Shown here: in pieces, positions 36,276 to 43,637 of the stretch
Numbering within the stretch: position 1 is the first letter of the stretch
How the letters are laid out: every line of letters begins with the position of its first letter
Assembly (NCBI GenBank): GCA_016719945.1
Contig: JADJYE010000001.1
Span: 124,001 to 188,000, forward strand
From: Polyangiaceae bacterium
GTDB lineage: Bacteria; Myxococcota_A; Polyangia; Polyangiales; Polyangiaceae
Direction of reading: 5' to 3'
Length of the DNA: 64,000 nt
Made by a program: the position numbers and the translations under genes
The notes under the pieces: model-generated
Told to the model about the DNA's origin: nothing
What the model saw: only the letters and a program-made list of their open reading frames with translations
Databases searched by the model: none

Positions 36276-37232
36276 ATGCTGCCTGCATCGAACCGCGGCG
36301 CTGGCCAGACCCTCTGCTTCCCCGACGTCTGCAACACGCCCGTCGGTCCAGCGACGGTCCCGATCCCTTACCCGAACATCGGCATGATGGCGCAGGCCGT
36401 CGCGTTCTCGGTGGTCGTGAAGGTCTCGATGATGAACGCGCTCAACCTGATGAGCACGATCCCCGTCACCATGGGAGATGAGGCCGGCGTCGCGCACCCG
36501 ACGATCAAGGGCGCCGCGCGCTTCACGATGGGCAACCCGCTCGTGTTCATCGACAAGCTGCCGGCCATCAACCTGACCTCGCTCTGCAACGGCAACAACA
36601 TGAACGCGCCGATCGGCTCGGTGCTCGTCCCTAGCGCGGTGAACGTGTTCTACACGCTCGCCAGCGAAGGGCCTGCCGCGGACTGGCTCACCGAGGTCCG
36701 CGCGCGCCTGGAGCGCCTCGAGGGCGCCGAGGTCACCGCCTCGCTCTCGGACGACGGCCTGCTCGCCCTGCGCATCTCGGCGTTTCCTGCGGACCTCGTG
36801 CGCCGGGTCGAGGTGGCCCTCGGCGATCTCGACCTCGCGGCGGTCCGTTCCATCGCCATCGATCTGCGCGGAAACCCCGGCGGAGAGCTGTCTGCGGCCC
36901 TCGATCTCGCGAGCGAGCTGCTCCCGATCGGCACCGTCGTGGCGCGCCTCGTCGACGCCGACGGAGACGAAGCGCCGCTCACGACCTCGCGCGCGCCGCG
37001 CTTCGACGCGCCGCTCGTGCTGTTCGTCGATCGCGGCACCGCCTCGGCGGCGGAGATCTTCGCGGCCGGCCTTCGCCACGCGGGGCGCGCCACGATCGTG
37101 GGCGAGCCCACGTACGGCAAGCGCGTCGCGACCGGCGTGGTGCCGGGCGAGGAGGGCGCACGGATCGCGCACCTCCTGTCGTGGGTGGGCGAGGGGAGCG
37201 AGGCGATCGAACCGGACGCTCCGCTCGGCTGA
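36276..37232 (+). CDS. DUF4150 (PAAR-like) spike tip fused to S41-type serine protease domain
   Basis: A 318-residue two-domain protein. Residues 1-125 match DUF4150, the PAAR-like cap of VgrG (CFPDVCNTPVGPATVPIPYPN, MGDEAGVAHPTIKGAARFTMGN). Residues about 135-310 match the catalytic core of tail-specific proteases, family S41: IDLRGNPGG (196-203), the nucleophile segment DRGTASAAEIFAAGLRHAGR with Ser257, and EPTYGKR with Lys282. The Ser-Lys spacing of 25 equals that of E. coli Tsp (Ser430, Lys455). The position of Tsp Asp441 is His268 here. The PDZ domain of normal S41 enzymes is missing. It is last in cassette A, where an effector would be expected. No obvious immunity gene follows. Confidence 0.88.
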   Translation: MLPASNRGAGQTLCFPDVCNTPVGPATVPIPYPNIGMMAQAVAFSVVVKVSMMNALNLMSTIPVTMGDEAGVAHPTIKGAARFTMGNPLVFIDKLPAINLTSLCNGNNMNAPIGSVLVPSAVNVFYTLASEGPAADWLTEVRARLERLEGAEVTASLSDDGLLALRISAFPADLVRRVEVALGDLDLAAVRSIAIDLRGNPGGELSAALDLASELLPIGTVVARLVDADGDEAPLTTSRAPRFDAPLVLFVDRGTASAAEIFAAGLRHAGRATIVGEPTYGKRVATGVVPGEEGARIAHLLSWVGEGSEAIEPDAPLG

Positions 37233-37239
37233 CGGTCCC

Positions 37240-37713
37240 TCAGAAGCTCCACTCCATCGTCACGGAGGTGGGCGACAAGCCGATGCGGGGCGCGGGTCCG
37301 GTCGGCGGCGCGTCGCTCGCCTCGGGCTCGCCCGAGGCGGGGACTCGCCGCGCGCCGAGGGCGATCATGGTGATGCCCCCGCCGAGGCCCCCGCCGAGAC
37401 ACACGAAGGCACCGAAGCCTGCCGCGAACTTCTCGAGCCCCGAGAAGTCCATGAAGCCGCCGCTCGATTCGACGCTCGACGCGTGGACCGCGAGAGCGAT
37501 GCCGCCTGCGACGCCACCGGCCAGGAGCACGGCGCCGCCACCGATCAGGCCCGGGTTTCGGACCTCGGTCTCGGCGGGCGCGGGGGCTGTAGGCGGCGGG
37601 CTGTCGGCGTAGGGCGCGAGCGCGCCGTCGAGCGGCTCCTCGGCGCTCGCGGCTCCCACCCACAGCGCGTTGGTCATCCATACCGCCACCATCATCATCG
37701 TCGTGGGCCTCAT
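37240..37713 (-). CDS. Exported protein with two hydrophobic Gly-rich segments
   Basis: A 157-residue protein. The ATG at 37713 gives MRPTTMMMVAVWMTNALWVG with a signal-peptide cleavage site after ASA; a longer upstream reading lacks this. After a Pro/Ala-rich linker come two Gly-rich hydrophobic segments (GLIGGGAVLLAGGVAGGIALA and FGAFVCLGGGLGGGITMIALG) likely to span the membrane as a hairpin, then a soluble tail ending SVTMEWSF, a terminal-Phe pattern seen in some outer-membrane proteins. No family known. Its stop converges with the DUF4150-S41 gene seven bases away. Confidence 0.68.
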   Translation of the reverse strand: MRPTTMMMVAVWMTNALWVGAASAEEPLDGALAPYADSPPPTAPAPAETEVRNPGLIGGGAVLLAGGVAGGIALAVHASSVESSGGFMDFSGLEKFAAGFGAFVCLGGGLGGGITMIALGARRVPASGEPEASDAPPTGPAPRIGLSPTSVTMEWSF

Positions 37714-37866
37714 GTCGAAGCCTCGTTGGCAAACGCGAGGCCAGCCCAAATCCTGGGCATCTTGGCGGGGGCGCACGCGGCGGTGTGCACGGCGCTGCAC
37801 GGCCTGTGCAACCCGCCCTCACGTTGCGCTGGCGCGCGCGCTCCGTGGTCTACGTTTCGAGGCGTC

Positions 37867-38361
37867 ATGTCGAAGCGTCCGAGCCCGCGTCCGACGTTCG
37901 AGCTGCGTTCGAAGCTGCCGCCGGACGAGATCGCGCGGCGCGTGGGTCTCGAGCTGAAGGGCTCCGACACGATCGCCGCGCTCGCGCTCCCGACACGCGT
38001 CGAGCTGACGGTGATCGGCGAGGAGCGCAGGCTGTGGTCGCCTCAGCTCTCCGCGGACTTGATCGAGCACGAGGGGGAGACCCGGCTGCGCGCGCGGTTC
38101 GGGCCGGACCCTGCCGTGTGGATCGCGTACGTGTTCACGTACGGCGCGCTCGGGACGCTCGCCCTCATCGCCCTCGCGTACGGGGTCTCCCAGATGATGC
38201 TCAAGCAGACCCCGACCGCGCTCATCGTCGCGGGCGCCACCAGCCTGCTCGGAGGGCTGACGTACGGAGCGTCGTTCGTGGGCCAGGGCCTCGGCTCGGA
38301 GCAGATGTACCGGCTGCGCGCGACGCTGGTCGAGCTCGCCGAGGCCGACGAGGTCGAGTAG
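37867..38361 (+). CDS. Two-segment membrane protein of unknown function
   Basis: A 164-residue protein: an N-terminal soluble part (residues 1-80, basic start, FELRSKLPPDEIARRVG) followed by two membrane segments (WIAYVFTYGALGTLALIALAYG and ALIVAGATSLLGGLTYGASFVG) and a short acidic tail (LVELAEADEVE). The soluble part would lie in the cytosol. No family recognised. It is divergent from the preceding exported protein with about 150 bases between them. Confidence 0.7.
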   Translation: MSKRPSPRPTFELRSKLPPDEIARRVGLELKGSDTIAALALPTRVELTVIGEERRLWSPQLSADLIEHEGETRLRARFGPDPAVWIAYVFTYGALGTLALIALAYGVSQMMLKQTPTALIVAGATSLLGGLTYGASFVGQGLGSEQMYRLRATLVELAEADEVE

Positions 38362-38441
38362 CCGAGCCCAAAGGCCTGGATGGATCCGGCGTCACCCACG
38401 CATGGGGTGAAGCCCGGCCTTCGCGCCCAACAACCCCCCCG

Positions 38442-38457
38442 CAATTCGGGGTAATTG
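38442..38457. promoter_or_regulatory. AT-rich dyad upstream of the zincin lipoprotein gene
   Basis: CAATT-N6-AATTG is a perfect dyad standing out in an otherwise GC-rich gap of 148 bases; a possible operator. It also overlaps CCCCG/CGGGG (38437-38451). The rest of the gap contains only short GC hairpins such as GTGGGC/GCCCAC (38464-38480). Confidence 0.35.
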
Positions 38458-38509
38458 TGGCATGTGGGCGCAAGGCCCACCTTGGGCACACCGCGTGCAG
38501 AGGGGCCGC

Positions 38510-39394
38510 GTGCTCCCTCGTCTGCGCCTGGCCACAGGCCTGCTCTTCACCGCTTGCTTCGCGACGGTGGCCCTCGTCGGCTGTGGGGAGCCTGAGGTCG
38601 ATGCGGCCTCCGACGACGTCACGGCGCAGCGCATGTATTCGTTCGTCGACGTCAACCCCGACGCGCCGCTCTCGGCCGCCGCGAAGAAGAAGCTGCAGGG
38701 CGCGCTCGCCAAGCTCGACCGCGTCGCCCAGCGCGGCAAGAGCCCGTTGCGGCGCGCGCTCGCGGCCGAGACGCTCGCGCGGATCGAGGCGGGAGACGTG
38801 CTGCTCGGCTCGATCGCCGGCGCCCGCGGGATCGACCGCTGGCACATGTGCAAGGACTACGCGCTTCCCGCGTGCGAGGGCGAGGCGCCCGCCGCCGACG
38901 ATCGTAGCTGGCTCGGCGATGACGAGCTCGGCGCCTTCCTCGAGCGCGAGCTCGATGGCTACCAATGGGGCAATCGCCTCTATTTCACCATCCAGAGCTC
39001 GACCGACGTCGACGCGCTCGCCGTCACGCTGGTGCACGAGGTCAACCACGTGCTCAACCGCTCCGAGTGCAGCTACTACGCCGACCTCGACGCGCACGAG
39101 GTGGACGGTGATCTCGCGTTCGTAGAGGAGTACCGCGCGTTCCTCTCCGAGTGCTACTTCGCCAAGGACACGTCGGCGACCCTCGAGGCGTGCAGCGCGA
39201 GCGCGCTCGCGCGCGTCTCCGAGTACGGCCTCGACTACGATTTGACGCGCGTGCTGCCCGGGGGCAGCGACGATCCCGAGCTGCTCGCAGAGCTGGTCCT
39301 CGACGCTGAAGAAGGCGACGACGCCCCGTTCGGGCGGCTCGTCCCGCGCGAGGAAGATTGGCCCGGGGCGTTCGGGGCCTGCGACGCTCGCTGA
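38510..39394 (+). CDS. Lipoprotein zincin metalloprotease
   Basis: A 294-residue lipoprotein. GTG 38510 follows AGAGGGGC; ATG 38462 is an alternative that only lengthens the basic start. The signal ends ATVALVGCGEP. The mature start SDDVTAQRMYSFVDVNPDAP resembles that of the next lipoprotein. The zinc motif HEVNH lies near residue 175 (LVHEVNHVLNRSE), with a candidate third ligand in the downstream segment FVEEYRAFLSECYF, where the protein continues helical. Two pairs of Cys could form disulfides. This is a gluzincin-like layout, but the family is not identifiable by eye. Probably a surface or outer-membrane-anchored protease. Confidence 0.78.
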   Translation: MLPRLRLATGLLFTACFATVALVGCGEPEVDAASDDVTAQRMYSFVDVNPDAPLSAAAKKKLQGALAKLDRVAQRGKSPLRRALAAETLARIEAGDVLLGSIAGARGIDRWHMCKDYALPACEGEAPAADDRSWLGDDELGAFLERELDGYQWGNRLYFTIQSSTDVDALAVTLVHEVNHVLNRSECSYYADLDAHEVDGDLAFVEEYRAFLSECYFAKDTSATLEACSASALARVSEYGLDYDLTRVLPGGSDDPELLAELVLDAEEGDDAPFGRLVPREEDWPGAFGACDAR

Positions 39395-39575
39395 GCGGTC
39401 GCAAGGCCTGGGACGCAGGGCAGGGGGGTGATCCGTCCGGCCTGGGGGAAGCCCTGGATGACCGGGCGACCACACCCGGATCGCGGGTAGCTCACAGTTG
39501 CCTACACGAGCCGCCCAAAGATCCCCGGAATCGGGGCCACTTTGCCCTGGAATGGTTCCTGCTCTTGGCCGGGCC

Positions 39576-41186
39576 ATGAGCCTCCTCCGCGCTCGCGATG
39601 TCGCCCTCGCCGCCTGCCTGCTCGCCTGCGTCGCCCCTGGCTGCGCCGAGGACGACGAGGTCGCCGAGACCTCGGACGACCTGACGAGCCTGACCGCGCG
39701 GGAGCGCGTCCTCACCTTCGAGGGCTACGTCTACGTCCACCCCGACGCGAGCGAGGGCGAGATCATGGACGCGGTGCTCGCGCAGACCCGCTCCGCGTTC
39801 GGCGCCCTGCAGCTGCAGAGCGTGATGGTCACCACCCGCGAGCTCGCCAACGTGGACCCGAAGAAGCTCGTGCGCGAGCCGCTCACCCTGGTCGAGGCCG
39901 ACGGCTCCGAGTGGCAGACGCTGCGCGTTCGCTACCTGTATGAAGACCAGGCGGTGGTGCCGAAGACCATGTCGCACCGCACCGCGCTGTCGATGGGGCT
40001 CTTGCACGGCGACCAGGCCGCGCAGCTCGAGCGCATCTACAAGGAGTGCACGAAGAACACCGCCGAAGAGCGCGAGATGGGCGCTGACGTCTGGTACGTG
40101 TTCGAGCCCACCCTCGAGAAGTGCCAGGCCGCGATGACCCGCGAGCAAGAGGCCATCGACGAAGCCCGTGGCAAGCTGAGCTCTCCCGAGAGCCAGGTCG
40201 TGAGCGAGGAGGTCGAGCGCCTCTACATCCCGATCACCGCGCGGCTCGCCCCCAAGCCCCAGGCTGCGGCGAGGCTCTACCCCGAATACGACCGCCTGTG
40301 GGCCGGCGGCATCGAGCCCGGCAAGCTGCACATCGGGCTCGTCAACGGCATGATCGATCACGCCGAGCCGGGCAAACCGCACCACATCGTCGACGACTCC
40401 GGGTACTGGGAGATGCTCGGCGAGATGGAGGTCATCCTCAACGAGCACCCGAACATGAAGCTCGCGGCGACCGACCCGCCGACCGATCTCACGTCGTTCA
40501 CCGTGAACGGCAAGCCGGTGACCGGCGTCGGCTTCAGCCAGTTCATCGACTGGGAGCTGTACGACACGAGCTGGCCGTCCGGGCTCTCCGCCGCCGACAA
40601 GCTCGCGCTGCGCAAGCTCGTGGCCGAGCGCCTCAACCGCCGCTGGATCACGTTCACCGAGGACGTCTCGGTGCGCATCGGCAGCGGCGCCGCCAAGGAC
40701 GTGCAGATCGTCATCAACCAGTACTTCGGCGCCGAGGAGGACATCGAGCCTTATCGCCGCGCGATCCAGTCGAGCGACGTCTTCCTCTACAACGGCCACT
40801 CGTACATCGGCGCGGGGCCGCTCGACCCTGCGAACTTCGACGCCTCCGATTTCCCGGAGAGCTACCAGATCCTGTTCATCGATAGCTGCGTGTCCTTCAA
40901 CTATTACAACAAGGACTATTTCTCCTACAAAGAGCGCGGCTCGCGCGACCTCGACACCATCACCAACGCGCTCGAGAGCTTCAGCGATGGCGCCGGCGCG
41001 GCGCAAGGTCACTTCGTCAACGCGCTCATCTCGGGCGAGCAGCCGAGCTACAAGAAGCTGCTGTCGGTCGCGAGCACCACCGGCACCGACTACGCGTGGG
41101 GCAAGGACGCGCTGCGCGTCGTCGACGGCGAGATCGACAACCGCTACGACCCCGAGGCGAAGCGCATCAAGGTGTCGCGCCCGTAG
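39576..41186 (+). CDS. Lipoprotein with clan-CD-like (caspase/gingipain fold) cysteine peptidase segment
   Basis: A 536-residue lipoprotein. ATG 39576 begins MSLLRARDVALAACLLACVAPGC, a lipoprotein signal. The mature start TSDDLTSLTARERVLTFEGYV leads into YVHPDAS, echoing the upstream zincin. The middle is helical and acidic. Near the C-terminus a beta-strand, VFLYNGHSYIG, ends in His408 and a second, YQILFIDSCVSF, ends in Cys438. A hydrophobic strand before each of a His and a Cys about 30 residues apart is the pattern of clan CD peptidases; gingipain R has 33. The family is not recognised and activity is inferred. Promoter unknown; the upstream 181 bases hold only CCCCG/CGGGG-type hairpins. 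Confidence 0.75.
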   Translation: MSLLRARDVALAACLLACVAPGCAEDDEVAETSDDLTSLTARERVLTFEGYVYVHPDASEGEIMDAVLAQTRSAFGALQLQSVMVTTRELANVDPKKLVREPLTLVEADGSEWQTLRVRYLYEDQAVVPKTMSHRTALSMGLLHGDQAAQLERIYKECTKNTAEEREMGADVWYVFEPTLEKCQAAMTREQEAIDEARGKLSSPESQVVSEEVERLYIPITARLAPKPQAAARLYPEYDRLWAGGIEPGKLHIGLVNGMIDHAEPGKPHHIVDDSGYWEMLGEMEVILNEHPNMKLAATDPPTDLTSFTVNGKPVTGVGFSQFIDWELYDTSWPSGLSAADKLALRKLVAERLNRRWITFTEDVSVRIGSGAAKDVQIVINQYFGAEEDIEPYRRAIQSSDVFLYNGHSYIGAGPLDPANFDASDFPESYQILFIDSCVSFNYYNKDYFSYKERGSRDLDTITNALESFSDGAGAAQGHFVNALISGEQPSYKKLLSVASTTGTDYAWGKDALRVVDGEIDNRYDPEAKRIKVSRP

Positions 41187-41222
41187 TCGAAGCACGGGGC
41201 GCTGGAGGCCCGGCGGCTGGCG

Positions 41223-41792
41223 CTACGGCGCGAGCGGGTCGCGGTACACCTCGGCGACGGCCAGCTCGCAGCCCACCGACACGAGCTTCACCGCGCCGCC
41301 GGGCGTGGCCTGGTGGCGCGTCCAGCTGCCGTCCTCTTCACGATGGTGGACCTCCACCAGCTTCTCGCGATGGTCGACGAGGACCACCTCGCGTAGCGAG
41401 CTGATGTTCTTGTAGTGGCGAAGCTTCTCGCCGCGGTCGTAGGCCTCGGTGCTCGGGCTGAGCACCTCCACCAGCACGGCCGGGTTGGTGACGGCGAGGT
41501 CGTCCTCGGGGTGACGTTCCTCCTTGCCGCACACCACGCTCACGTCGGGGTAGGTCTCGAGCCCGGTCGCGAGCACGCGGACGCGCAGGTCGGAGGAGTA
41601 GACGCGGCAGGGACGGCCGCGCAGCTGCGTACCCAGCAGGATGCCCACGTTCATGGCGATCGCGGCGTGCTCTGGCGTCCCCCCAGCCATCGCGTAGATG
41701 GTGCCGTCCAAGTACTCGTGCTTGACGTTGCTCGAGCGCTCGAGCGCGGCGTATTCGGCGCGGGTGACGCGCACGTCGCGGGCAACGGACAT
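41223..41792 (-). CDS. Uma2 family endonuclease-like protein (PD-(D/E)XK fold)
   Basis: A 189-residue protein of the Uma2/DUF820 family. Recognisable parts are VTRAEYAALERSSNVKHEYLDG, the metal-binding Asp in TYPDVSVVCG, Glu in AVLVEVLSPSTEAYDRGEKL, and the strand REVVLVDHREKLVEVHHRE. ATG 41792 gives the usual family N-terminus. Members are widespread in cyanobacteria and myxobacteria as single genes, often transferred, and their biological role is not settled. It follows an OmpA-like gene on the same strand with a 91-base gap. Confidence 0.9.
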   Translation of the reverse strand: MSVARDVRVTRAEYAALERSSNVKHEYLDGTIYAMAGGTPEHAAIAMNVGILLGTQLRGRPCRVYSSDLRVRVLATGLETYPDVSVVCGKEERHPEDDLAVTNPAVLVEVLSPSTEAYDRGEKLRHYKNISSLREVVLVDHREKLVEVHHREEDGSWTRHQATPGGAVKLVSVGCELAVAEVYRDPLAP

Positions 41793-41883
41793 GGGCCGAG
41801 TGTAGCGTATGGGGCGCACGGCAGGTGCTCGGCGCCGACGCCGCAATCGCGGGCCGGCAGGCGCAGGCGACGGCGTCGTGGCC

Positions 41884-42891
41884 TCAGAGCGGAACCGCTT
41901 CGAAGTCGACCCTGCGGTTGATATCGATGCCGTCCTTCGGCGCGGCCTTGCGAAGCGGGAAGTCGGCGCCGAAGCTCTTCGTCTCGACGCGGTCCTTGGG
42001 GACGCCGTTGGCGATCAGCCACGCGGCGACCTTCTCGGCGCGCGCCTTCGCGAGCTCTTGCGGCTTCGGCTCGCCCGCGTCTGCATGGCCGCGCACGACG
42101 ATCTTCGACGGCTTCTGGTTGGCCTTGAAGGTCGCGACGGTCTGCTTGAGCGCGGTCTCGTCGGCGATCGTCGAGGCGCCCTGCTCGAACTGCACCCACT
42201 GCAAGAGCTCGCTGACCTCGGGCCGTGCGCAGGGCGATAGACACGGCATCGGCGGCGGCTTCTTCGCGTTGGCGAGCAGGCGCTGCCACTCTTGGCCTCC
42301 CTGCGGAGAGAACCCCTCGGCGACCTGCGTGAGGTATCCCTCGAGCTCGCCGATCAGCGCCTGGAGGTATTGCTCGTGCGTCGAGCGGCGCGCGACCAGG
42401 CTGCCCGTCTCCCCGTTGGCGCCGCCGCAGCCGCCGAAGCCACGACCGCGGTTCGCGTCGTACATGGCCTTCGCCTTCACGCCCAGCTCGCGCCACGTCG
42501 CGCGACAATCGGAGGCCGCTGCGTCGCAGCCGGGCGTCGCCTCCCACACGAGGCGCACCGTCTCGTAGCGCTTCTCGAGATCGTTCTCGAGGTGCTTGAG
42601 CCACTCCGCCTCGGGGCCGGTCACGACGGCGGGCACGCCGCGGGGCGGCGCCTCGGCCATGACCTTCGCCCAGGGGCGGCTGGGTGGGACCGATGACTTC
42701 GCCGAGGTCGTCGCCGTCGACGTCGGGCCCGAGGTGGACGCGACCGACGTCACCGAGGTGGAAGGCACCACGCCGTCGCCCGGGCTGCCGCAGCTGAGGG
42801 CTGCGAGGGCGGTCGAGATCAAGAGCGCGCGGCGGGCGCGGATCGCGTCGGCGTCATCGGTGTCGTGGGCCACGGCGGCACCGTATCGCAA
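41884..42891 (-). CDS. OmpA-family lipoprotein
   Basis: A 335-residue lipoprotein. After a basic start and hydrophobic stretch the lipobox reads LAALSCGSP, followed by a Ser/Thr spacer. The C-terminal 110 residues match the OmpA peptidoglycan-binding domain (FEQGASTIADETALKQTVATF; VRGHADAGEPKPQELAKARAEKVAAWL; VETKSFG; NRRVDFE), although the usual diaminopimelate-binding Asp in the GHTD motif reads GHAD. The middle domain has several Cys and is of unknown type. ATG 42891 or GTG 42873 may be the start. The protein would link the outer membrane to the cell wall. Confidence 0.82.
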   Translation of the reverse strand: MRYGAAVAHDTDDADAIRARRALLISTALAALSCGSPGDGVVPSTSVTSVASTSGPTSTATTSAKSSVPPSRPWAKVMAEAPPRGVPAVVTGPEAEWLKHLENDLEKRYETVRLVWEATPGCDAAASDCRATWRELGVKAKAMYDANRGRGFGGCGGANGETGSLVARRSTHEQYLQALIGELEGYLTQVAEGFSPQGGQEWQRLLANAKKPPPMPCLSPCARPEVSELLQWVQFEQGASTIADETALKQTVATFKANQKPSKIVVRGHADAGEPKPQELAKARAEKVAAWLIANGVPKDRVETKSFGADFPLRKAAPKDGIDINRRVDFEAVPL

Positions 42892-42933
42892 AGCTGGAGC
42901 GAGCTCGACGGGCGGTAGCGCCCCCTCGGGTCT

Positions 42934-43428
42934 TCAGCCGCCTCCGGCCGCGACGCCGTTCGGGTCGCTAGGGAGCTCGCACTTCCCGAGCTGCGCGTTC
43001 CAGCTTCCGCCAGCCGCCTTGCACGCGCGCGGCGCCTGCCCGATGGCCCCCCGGATGCGCGGGACGAGCTCCTGCTCGCCGATCCGCTCGCTCTCCGACA
43101 GGTCCTCGGGCTCGAGGTCGCGCACCTCGACGCGCCGGCCGTCGACCTCCAGGATCGCCTGGGTCTGGCTGGGATCCCGATCCGACGGCAGAGGCGCCTC
43201 GGGCAGCGCGGCGCGGCTCGCCAAGCGGCGCGCGTGGGTCGTCTCGGCGGGCTCCACCTCCGTCATCTCCAGCTCATCGTCCAGCGCTTCTTCGTCGAGG
43301 TCGAGCTGCTCCTCCTCGAGCTCCTCCTCGTCGTCTTCGATCGACTCGTGGTGCAGGCAGCCTGCGCCCAACGTCGCGAGCGAGACGGAGAGGAAGAGAG
43401 CCACGAGAGAGCGAGCGACGCTGGACAT
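42934..43428 (-). CDS. Acidic lipoprotein, paralogous leader to 45225-45542
   Basis: A 164-residue lipoprotein of unknown function: MSSVARSLVALFLSVSLATLGAGC is the signal, followed by a Glu/Asp-rich stretch (EDDEEELEEEQLDLDEEALDDE) that is probably an extended spacer, then a folded part ending with two Cys (ACKAAGGSWNAQLGKCELP) in a pattern seen in short secreted myxobacterial proteins. The signal peptide is almost the same as that of the lipoprotein at 45225-45542, and the two genes share their upstream DNA and sigma-54 promoter, but the mature proteins differ. Confidence 0.75.
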   Translation of the reverse strand: MSSVARSLVALFLSVSLATLGAGCLHHESIEDDEEELEEEQLDLDEEALDDELEMTEVEPAETTHARRLASRAALPEAPLPSDRDPSQTQAILEVDGRRVEVRDLEPEDLSESERIGEQELVPRIRGAIGQAPRACKAAGGSWNAQLGKCELPSDPNGVAAGGG

Positions 43429-43497
43429 GATGGGGGACCTTGGGGTTCGGAGGGGTCGTCGAGCGCCGCACCGTGCTGCGCTGACGAGGGACCTCAT

Positions 43498-43514
43498 TGC
43501 AGCCGCGATGCCAA
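43498..43514 (-). promoter_or_regulatory. Sigma-54 promoter of the acidic lipoprotein gene
   Basis: On the minus strand the sequence reads TTGGCATCGCGGCTGCA, with GG and GC 12 bases apart. It is followed by a block conserved with the paralogous gene (43458-43515 against 45583-45640). The start codon is about 60 bases downstream of the predicted initiation point. Confidence 0.7.
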
Positions 43515-43573
43515 GGTCGGCTCCGCGCATCTCGTGGGTTCGGACATGCGCCCAGCCCGGCGGCGGGCCCCGC

Positions 43574-43606
43574 GGACCGTCCGCTGGACCGTCCGACCGA
43601 CCGTCC
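43574..43606. promoter_or_regulatory. Enhancer-like tandem dyads upstream of the sigma-54 promoter
   Basis: Three copies of the dyad GGACCGTCC (third copy CGACCGTCC) start at 43574, 43586 and 43598, exactly 12 bases apart. They lie about 85-120 bases upstream of the initiation point, the normal place for binding a sigma-54 activator. The rest of the gap 43429-43637 contains nothing else recognised. Confidence 0.65.
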
Positions 43607-43637
43607 GGAGGGCGTGGGGGCCGGGACGGCGGTCGCT

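Noticed and set aside
37240..38361. The two small membrane proteins after cassette A as immunity proteins for the S41 effector candidate
   Set aside because: Neither is in the same transcription unit and orientation; one converges and the other has its own upstream gap. Nothing in them suggests protease inhibition.
38437..38457. A possible H-type pseudoknot made from CCCCG/CGGGG and CAATT/AATTG
   Set aside because: The connecting loops would be zero or one base long, too short to span the stems. Kept only as a DNA dyad.
39548..39563. Sigma-54-like TGGAATGGTTCCTGCT before the cysteine-peptidase lipoprotein gene
   Set aside because: GG and GC are spaced correctly, but the site would start transcription at the start codon itself, leaving no leader, and the -24 half is weak.
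41651..42604. A 317-codon minus-strand frame overlapping Uma2 and OmpA-like genes
   Set aside because: Shadow frame of the OmpA-like gene, with Arg/Ala-rich low-complexity product.
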